From contig CM054116.1 of assembly GCA_028673005.1 (NCBI GenBank), positions 75,218,572 to 75,282,571 on the forward strand: a stretch of 64,000 bases of DNA. Reading direction: 5' to 3'. Under the pieces are notes generated by a model. The model did no database searches, was not told where the DNA came from, and saw only the letters and a list, made by a program, of their open reading frames with translations. Each line of letters starts with the position of its first letter. Within the stretch, counting starts at the first letter, position 1. Shown here piece by piece: positions 61,901-64,000 of this stretch. Source of the DNA: Tanypteryx hageni. Taxonomy: Eukaryota; Arthropoda; Insecta; Odonata; Petaluridae. The translations under genes and the position numbers were made by a program.

Positions 61901-62338
61901 CGTTTTTAAATTTCAATAGCGAAAGTTTTTTAGAGCTACGGACGAGCTGACGATCCAAGGTTAGAATCGACTCCATTGTGTCGAGGGTATAATTATTCAT
62001 CAAAATAAATATGTGCCATTCATAAAAAAATATTTTTTTATCTTTCGATCATTATTTGATTTGCGTAACAGGAAGAACTTTTGCACGAACCAAAGTCTGA
62101 AGAAGATTTCACAGTTATTACTATCTGGAGTATTCGGTAAATTGGGGATAATACTGTTTACATTACGGGACGCATAATGTTTTGTCAACATGAGGTTATT
62201 TGTATATTAAGAACATCTCATTTGCATGTTCGTTACTCACCTCCCTCCATAGATGTCGTGGGTAAGAGGAGTGCTCTCATCGTCAGAGAAGTTGTCGTCA
62301 TCGTCGCTGACGTCATTGTGGCGCATGGCTGCTGCCAT
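36226..62338 (-). CDS. CHS1: Chitin synthase 1 (class A, kkv type), complete gene of 23 coding exons plus one alternative exon
   Basis: Family GT2 chitin synthase, which polymerises UDP-GlcNAc into chitin at the plasma membrane, in class A for cuticle and trachea. The exons splice into 4938 nt, 1645 residues plus stop, with all intron phases compatible; the usual insect length is nearer 1550-1600. Order of parts: acidic N-terminus with [12 protein letters not shown]-terminal membrane segments (about residues 90-520); CATMWHET (about 582-589); FFDDAF; LDGDIDF (about 750); EDR (about 855-857); QRRRW (about 892-896); a cluster of membrane helices with SWGTREV (about 1074); a charged [11 protein letters not shown] coiled-coil-like stretch (about 1088-1110), known for CHS1 and not CHS2; the alternative exon (1280-1338); and a Gly-rich then Ser/Asn-rich tail. 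The ATG at 62336-62338 has an in-frame TGA just inside the same exon. No key catalytic motif is missing. The tissue role is inferred from the family. Confidence 0.97.
36639..36719. repeat. (TA)n followed by (CA)11 microsatellite
   Basis: Pure TA from 36639 to 36697 then CA to 36719, in CHS1 intron 22, next to a MITE. Confidence 0.97.
36738..36943. mobile_element. MITE with TIR TTGAAAGCTTATGGC, TA duplication
   Basis: TIRs TTGAAAGCTTATGGC and GCCATAAGCTTTCAA are flanked by TA (36736-36737, 36944-36945). 206 bp, Tc1/mariner-like by target site. Internal CCTCCACAGCCACCT repeats. Confidence 0.8.
37009..37149 (-). CDS. CHS1: CHS1 coding exon 22
   Basis: 141 nt, about residues 1500-1546: [19 protein letters not shown] and [16 protein letters not shown], the conserved cytoplasmic tail. 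Donor GCAG|GTCAGT. Confidence 0.95.
37531..37619 (-). repeat. Long hairpin with a Pol III B-box in its loop
   Basis: 37531-37569 pairs almost perfectly with 37583-37619. On the minus strand the loop region reads GGTTCGATTCCC, an exact tRNA T-arm/B-box match, followed by the stem GGTCATAGCAGAC and a T6 run. It lies in CHS1 intron 21. It may be a tRNA/SINE-derived foldback. No A box or cloverleaf is seen. Confidence 0.8.
37828..38143 (-). CDS. CHS1: CHS1 coding exon 21, Gly-rich insert
   Basis: 316 nt, about residues 1395-1499. [19 protein letters not shown] is followed by a Gly-rich stretch of about 35 residues, then the conserved [19 protein letters not shown] and [10 protein letters not shown]. 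Acceptor TCGTTTTAAG is pyrimidine-poor at its end but keeps the frame. Confidence 0.94.
38375..38542 (-). CDS. CHS1: CHS1 coding exon 20
   Basis: 168 nt, residues 1339-1394. [16 protein letters not shown] forms the last membrane helices, followed by [16 protein letters not shown]. Donor AAAAGG|GTTAGT, phase 0. Confidence 0.95.
38543..40772. other. CHS1 intron downstream of exon 19b
   Basis: 2.2 kb AT-rich intron with A-rich stretches. No exon-like or TE structure I can support. Confidence 0.55.
40773..40949 (-). CDS. CHS1: CHS1 alternative exon 19b
   Basis: 177 nt, 59 codons, phase 0 at both ends, the duplicate of exon 19a. Differences cluster in the first 21 residues and around the [10 protein letters not shown] segment next to the membrane helix. 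The NIT sequon is kept. Acceptor CTCTTTTCAG has a strong pyrimidine tract, donor GCCGAG|GTAAAG. By position (3' copy) it corresponds to variant b, which in other insects is used mainly in trachea and later stages (literature knowledge). Confidence 0.95.
41427..41603 (-). CDS. CHS1: CHS1 alternative exon 19a
   Basis: 177 nt, 59 codons, phase 0 at both ends. It encodes [18 protein letters not shown], a membrane helix [16 protein letters not shown], then [14 protein letters not shown] with an N-glycosylation sequon. Acceptor TTCTATAG, donor CAAGAG|GTAAGG. It is 46/59 identical (about 78%) to the exon 477 nt downstream. The size and residues match the a/b exon pair described for insect CHS1. By position (5' copy) it corresponds to variant a. 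Confidence 0.95.
41604..43122. other. CHS1 intron upstream of exon 19a
   Basis: Purine-rich near the exon, otherwise AT-rich. No third exon copy seen. Confidence 0.55.
43123..43449. mobile_element. piggyBac-type MITE, 327 bp
   Basis: TTAA on both sides (43119-43122, 43450-43453) and TIRs CCCTTTTAGTGCCT / GGCACTAAAAGAG. In the intron before exon 19a. Confidence 0.82.
43993..44153 (-). CDS. CHS1: CHS1 coding exon 18
   Basis: 161 nt, about residues 1226-1279, with [14 protein letters not shown], the conserved FW..LL block and ANKEEQ. It ends in phase 0 immediately before the alternative exon pair. Confidence 0.95.
44354..44508 (-). CDS. CHS1: CHS1 coding exon 17, Asn/Asp/Ser-rich
   Basis: 155 nt, about residues 1175-1225. 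VVDPHGH and GRRRSN are followed by a low-complexity Asn/Asp run. Acceptor TTCATAG, donor TTCTG|GTCAGT. The low complexity makes it the least certain internal exon, but the phases fit both neighbours. Confidence 0.88.
44737..44996 (-). CDS. CHS1: CHS1 coding exon 16, coiled-coil exon
   Basis: 260 nt, about residues 1088-1174. The highly charged [17 protein letters not shown] start fits the coiled coil reported for class A enzymes. [10 protein letters not shown] and a Lys/Glu/Leu heptad-like end follow. Donor GAG|GTAAGC after a partial codon. Confidence 0.95.
45432..45610. mobile_element. Small MITE, TA target site
   Basis: CACTGCTCCCCGGTT and AACCAGGGTGCGGTG are imperfect inverted ends flanked by TA. 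179 bp, internal ATATAACTGAGGAC. In CHS1 intron 15. Confidence 0.55.
46143..46448 (-). CDS. CHS1: CHS1 coding exon 15, SWGTREV exon
   Basis: 306 nt, residues 986-1087. Three hydrophobic segments end in [11 protein letters not shown], an insect chitin synthase signature. Phase 0 at both ends. Confidence 0.96.
46725..46892 (-). CDS. CHS1: CHS1 coding exon 14
   Basis: 168 nt, residues 930-985, two hydrophobic segments ([14 protein letters not shown] onward). Phase 0 at both ends. Confidence 0.95.
47010..47236 (-). CDS. CHS1: CHS1 coding exon 13, EDR and QRRRW exon
   Basis: 227 nt, about residues 854-929. It contains the catalytic EDR (general base Asp by family knowledge) and QRRRW, the processivity signature. 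A 3.0 kb TE-rich intron precedes it. Confidence 0.97.
47548..48152 (-). mobile_element. LINE 3' fragment enclosed by perfect 42-bp inverted repeats
   Basis: 47548-47589 is the exact reverse complement of 48111-48152. Between them, minus strand 47628-47957 encodes [35 protein letters not shown] and [19 protein letters not shown], the C-terminal part of endonuclease-reverse transcriptase LINEs. It ends in a GATGATG tail. Same family as 11776-14560. In CHS1 intron 12. Confidence 0.85.
48153..48803. other. CHS1 intron 12, possible Tigger-like ends
   Basis: CGCATATAAG..GGCTTATATGCG near 48560-48605 and TATAAACGAGAAAATACGGTA near 48745 resemble pogo/Tigger termini, too weak for a call. Confidence 0.3.
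48804..49555. mobile_element. piggyBac-type non-autonomous element, 752 bp
   Basis: The left end TTAA|CCCATAACCACAGGCAT and right end TGTGGTTACGGG|TTGA are inverted; the right target site is mutated. Subterminal CGGTCTCTCAG and CTGAGAGACCG are also inverted. No transposase. In CHS1 intron 12. Confidence 0.8.
49556..50278. other. CHS1 intron 12 end, nothing recognised
   Basis: No supported feature. Confidence 0.5.
50279..50479 (-). CDS. CHS1: CHS1 coding exon 12
   Basis: 201 nt, about residues 787-853, with [18 protein letters not shown] and the [17 protein letters not shown] acceptor-binding region. The codon for the Gly before EDR is split over the next intron. Confidence 0.96.
50701..50911 (-). 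CDS. CHS1: CHS1 coding exon 11, catalytic LDGDIDF exon
   Basis: 211 nt, about residues 717-786. It carries the GT2 metal/UDP-binding motif LDGDIDF and [13 protein letters not shown]. Acceptor TTCTCACAG, donor ATCAG|GTACTG. Confidence 0.96.
51083..51145. repeat. (TA)n microsatellite
   Basis: About 31 TA units, 86 bases downstream (in transcript sense) of the CHS1 exon 10 donor. Confidence 0.97.
51232..51494 (-). CDS. CHS1: CHS1 coding exon 10
   Basis: 263 nt, about residues 629-716, with [40 protein letters not shown] and [10 protein letters not shown]. Same length and phases as CHS2 exon 11. Confidence 0.96.
51877..52162 (-). CDS. CHS1: CHS1 coding exon 9, CATMWHET exon
   Basis: 286 nt, about residues 534-628. 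It holds the conserved [19 protein letters not shown] block and [10 protein letters not shown]. Before it lies a 14-residue low-complexity Ala/Gly/Ser stretch; the exon is 33 nt longer than its CHS2 counterpart. Confidence 0.96.
52528..52716 (-). CDS. CHS1: CHS1 coding exon 8
   Basis: 189 nt, about residues 471-533. A helix with [20 protein letters not shown] leads into the cytoplasmic catalytic region. Acceptor TTTTTTGTCAG. Confidence 0.95.
52862..53064 (-). CDS. CHS1: CHS1 coding exon 7
   Basis: 203 nt, about residues 403-470, [11 protein letters not shown] through [17 protein letters not shown] to NDFISRQ. Donor AGACAG|GTAAGT. Confidence 0.95.
53263..53416 (-). CDS. CHS1: CHS1 coding exon 6
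   Basis: 154 nt, about residues 352-402, beginning [10 protein letters not shown] and ending in a membrane helix with AYICYIFG. Acceptor TTTTTCAG, donor TTTG|GTACGT. Confidence 0.95.
53532..53731 (-). CDS. CHS1: CHS1 coding exon 5
   Basis: 200 nt, about residues 285-351. [15 protein letters not shown] is followed by a membrane helix and the HKVTVTE motif. Acceptor CTTAAAG, donor CGGAG|GTAAGC. Confidence 0.95.
53877..54089 (-). CDS. CHS1: CHS1 coding exon 4
   Basis: 213 nt, about residues 214-284, from MLSRNEK to [11 protein letters not shown]. The CHS2 equivalent is 159 nt longer. Acceptor TTCCAG, donor TTTT|GTGAGT. Confidence 0.95.
54314..54636 (-). mobile_element. tRNA-derived SINE with 13-bp target duplication
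   Basis: A direct repeat TAATGATTCTATG flanks it (54301-54313, 54637-54649). On the minus strand the head carries an A box, TGGTGTAGTGGTTAGG (54609-54624), and a B box, GGTACGAATCC (54558-54568), the internal Pol III promoter of a tRNA-like head. The body recurs at about 59706-59880. In CHS1 intron 3. Confidence 0.88.
54650..55495. other. CHS1 intron 3, nothing recognised
   Basis: No supported feature. GAATTATCGAGCTC near 55150 recurs near 47285 in related form. Confidence 0.45.
55496..55789 (-). CDS. CHS1: CHS1 coding exon 3
   Basis: 294 nt, about residues 116-213, with several membrane segments from the VAWAW motif to PGIL. Acceptor CCGCAG, donor ATTAG|GTGAGG. GC-rich compared with its CHS2 counterpart of the same length. 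Confidence 0.95.
55982..56279. mobile_element. hAT MITE, 298 bp
   Basis: CAGCGGATCCCAAACA and AGTTTGGCAAACACTG are inverted ends, with 8-bp duplications CCTTAACC / TCTTAACC (7 of 8). Internal CGCGGCACC motifs. In CHS1 intron 2. Confidence 0.88.
56280..58302. other. CHS1 intron 2, nothing firm
   Basis: Several chance reading frames, the longest 57421-57861 on minus, without family resemblance. A CCCCAGTTTGGTAACCAATGG patch near 57568 looks like a worn hAT end. Confidence 0.45.
58303..58550 (-). CDS. CHS1: CHS1 coding exon 2
   Basis: 248 nt, about residues 33-115. It covers the [10 protein letters not shown] motif, a hydrophobic helix and the [17 protein letters not shown] region. Acceptor TTTCCTCAG, donor CTCG|GTAAGT. 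Same length as CHS2 exon 3. Confidence 0.95.
58860..58922. repeat. (TA)n then (CA)n microsatellite
   Basis: TA from 58860 to 58907 then CA to 58922, in CHS1 intron 1. Same TA-to-CA structure as at 36639. Confidence 0.96.
59011..59180. repeat. Dispersed repeat, copy of 20391-20560
   Basis: Same order of matching blocks as the copy in the CHS2 intron (TAGTGGTTTGTT, GCATTGCAGGGG, CCTTGACACAGG). Type unknown. Confidence 0.75.
59706..59882 (-). mobile_element. Headless SINE copy
   Basis: Matches the 3' body of the SINE at 54314 (GAGGAGGGAAACCCGGTGCC, CTCTTAACGAAGAGCACCAA) and stops at CCGAAGGACGGA, before the tRNA-like head. Possibly 5' truncated or cut by a later insertion. Confidence 0.75.
60019..60772 (-). 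mobile_element. Helitron-like non-autonomous element, second copy
   Basis: Reverse-complement counterpart of 17165-18027 along its length. The minus-strand 3' end has the CCCGTCA/TGACGGG hairpin (60031-60048), 8 bases and CTAG (60019-60022). The minisatellite is shorter here (about 60110-60170). In CHS1 intron 1. Confidence 0.78.
60773..62240. other. CHS1 intron 1, nothing recognised
   Basis: A CG-richer patch near 60800-61080 has no clear coding potential. Confidence 0.45.
62241..62338 (-). CDS. CHS1: CHS1 coding exon 1 (start codon)
   Basis: 98 coding nt, residues 1-32, encoding an Ala-rich start then an Asp-rich stretch and [11 protein letters not shown], the typical kkv N-terminus. The exon continues to 62357, where a TTGTTTACAG acceptor precedes it, so at least one 5' UTR exon lies upstream. 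The first in-frame codon after that acceptor is TGA, which fixes the start at 62338. A second in-frame ATG (62324-62326) is four codons later. The donor is GGGAG|GTGAGT. Confidence 0.93.
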
Positions 62339-62357
62339 AGCGACTGCAGGGCCTCAG

Positions 62358-63407
62358 CTGTAAACAAAAGGAGAAAGAGAGAATTAGCACCACTTAGGAA
62401 ATTAGAACGAAAAATTACAGCTCTAAATTACCTCTAAGTAAGACAATTATCTTTTAGCATTTGAAAGCAAGGATTGTATGTTGGTAGCGTAATGGAATAT
62501 GTCAACCAAGAGGTAGGCGTTAAATATAAAAATAAGATATTTTATTTAGTTCTCATTAATAATAGGACTTCCTTTCAGCAGAACGAATGAGAGTAGCTTG
62601 CAGTGATCTTGTAAAAAGCGAAGAAAAAGAAATAAAACGTCGTTTTTCTTAAATTAGCTTAAAGATAAGTATGTTAATAAATAAACAAATTGTCCATTAG
62701 GGTGGTCCTCAAAATGGCAATTTTTGAAAATGTTTTGTCCTACCCTGTCATTTTATGCCACTTACCGACTTAGAAACTCCCCCAAAATTTTAGATCGATC
62801 GGATGATATTTAGAGGTCGCGCAACACCGTTCAATTTTGAACATCGGTGGTTCCAATTTGAACCACCCCCTGAATGGTCCCCAGGTGACATCCCTTTTCA
62901 TACTTGTGAGCGTCTGAGAGGCGAAGAAAAGTGGTGAAATCAGCGCTGTTCAAAAAGTTCAAATTTTTACTCTCATGTATTTTTATCGTTTTTTTCTCCG
63001 TCCTACGCTCTCATATTAAAGTACGAGTCAATGGAAGTGTCTGAGTATGAATCGAATGAATATTGAATTAGATTTGATATTAATGCTTTCCATTATTGAG
63101 CCAAAACATCTTGGACTTTTTTCGAAAAAAATAATATCATCCTTCATATTAATGCTTTTCAAGCTAATTTGTATTGCGTTTTCTAACTTTTTGGATTTAA
63201 TAATATAAAAATTATGAACAGTTTCTTATCCTCACGGGCGGGCGATCGCAACTTCGTCTGCTCGAGCGCGTTTGAACCAGCCTGTGAAGAACTTGCGGAG
63301 CGGGCAACGCGCGCACATCCCGGTCAGTTCTTAGTCCGCGTTCGAAGGGTTCGCATGTTTTCGGCGCGGAAAGTGCATTGGTCTGCCTGCGTTGCTCGCA
63401 CCTCCGC
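62358..63407. other. CHS1 upstream or 5' UTR intron DNA, and 5' region of the right-hand reading frame
   Basis: A conserved-looking stretch starts at GGGTGGTCCTCAAAATGG (about 62700) and may be the end of a mobile element. 63230-63410 is CG-rich, unlike its surroundings. Confidence 0.4.
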
Positions 63408-64000
63408 ATGAATTCGACGATGTTGTCTACACGGAGTAAATATAGAATATACCTAGTGGGGTCAGAGGAGCATGAGTTGGTTGAGAGTAAACTTCCGTCT
63501 ATTCGGCAAGTGCTAGCAGTGTTCTTCTACCAACATCACACCCTGAAGAAAACAGCGAGGGAGAGCTCAACAACTGTCACCAGAGAAGCGCAAAAGAAGT
63601 GGAATGAAGCTTCAATTCCATGTCAGGATGAGAGGAATGCCATCCAAAAGCTAGAAAAGCTGTTTAAACATAGGGGGAATCTAAAGAAAAGTGCTGCACG
63701 GAATACTCTAACACAACGCAAAAATGAGGAAGCATTTGTGGACGCATTGAACTATTTGTTCGACATTACTGCTGATGATGCACTTGAAACTATACACACC
63801 CCTGAAGACAAAGAGTTTCTCACAGCTCAACGCGAAATGACTCATCGCGGTTATGTTGGCAAGGTTGAAAGTGTCTCGGTGGTAAAGGAGGAGAAAAGTA
63901 CCAAACGCAAGCAATCAGAATGTACTTGGAGTGAACTTCACAAACGTGAAATGCAGACATTTAACATGAACGTCGAACTGGAATCAAGCAGTTGTGACAG
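63408..64000 (+). CDS. Uncharacterised protein, 5' part, runs off the right edge
   Basis: An uninterrupted frame of about 197 codons from ATG 63408 (a second in-frame ATG at 63420) is open to the last base. The product is hydrophilic, rich in Lys, Glu and Thr: RQVLAVFFYQHHTLKKTARE, KWNEASIPCQDERNAIQKLE, LFDITADDALETI, EDKEFLTAQREMTHRGYVGK. It has no membrane segment or signal peptide. The LFDI..EDKEF-LAQRE pattern reminds me of uncharacterised, possibly transposon-borne proteins repeated in arthropod genomes, but I cannot name a family. It is divergent to CHS1. The CG-rich leader and undamaged frame suggest a recent element or a real gene. Confidence 0.6.
   Translation, partial: MNSTMLSTRSKYRIYLVGSEEHELVESKLPSIRQVLAVFFYQHHTLKKTARESSTTVTREAQKKWNEASIPCQDERNAIQKLEKLFKHRGNLKKSAARNTLTQRKNEEAFVDALNYLFDITADDALETIHTPEDKEFLTAQREMTHRGYVGKVESVSVVKEEKSTKRKQSECTWSELHKREMQTFNMNVELESSSCD

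Overview
The window comes from an insect, or at least an arthropod, nuclear genome. The DNA is AT-rich, genes are split by long GT-AG introns, and decayed DNA transposons, Helitrons, LINEs and a tRNA-derived SINE are everywhere. The exact species cannot be read from the sequence. Two chitin synthase paralogues argue against Hemiptera, which are generally reported to lack CHS2.

The core is a head-to-tail pair of chitin synthase genes, both on the minus strand. The upstream gene is complete from start codon to stop (62338 down to 36226). It is CHS1, the epidermal/tracheal class A enzyme (krotzkopf verkehrt in Drosophila). It has 23 coding exons plus one duplicated exon, and the spliced reading frame closes exactly (4938 nt, 1645 residues). 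Two alternative 177-nt exons (41427-41603 and 40773-40949) match the known mutually exclusive a/b exon pair of insect CHS1. About 7 kb further along the minus strand is the start of a second gene with the same intron positions, CHS2, the class B or midgut/peritrophic-matrix type. Its first 11 coding exons (29249 down to 2641, 760 codons) are present. The rest of its catalytic core and its C-terminal half lie beyond the left edge.

Layout from left to right: 1-2640, CHS2 intron with no recognisable exon; 2641-10819, CHS2 exons 3-11, with a hairpin and a nested mariner cluster in the introns; 10820-27381, a 16.6 kb CHS2 intron filled with hAT, LINE and Helitron copies; 27382-29249, CHS2 exons 1-2; 29250-36225, intergenic DNA with pogo/Tigger and hAT transposase remnants; 36226-62338, CHS1 with TE-loaded introns (two piggyBac-type MITEs, a LINE fragment between 42-bp inverted repeats, a SINE, a Helitron); 62358-64000, upstream DNA ending in an uncharacterised plus-strand reading frame that runs off the window.

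Both enzymes would be integral membrane glycosyltransferases that polymerise UDP-N-acetylglucosamine into chitin, CHS1 for cuticle and trachea and CHS2 for the gut lining. Those tissue roles are inferred from the families. The sequence itself shows the motifs, the paralogous exon structure and the alternative exon pair.
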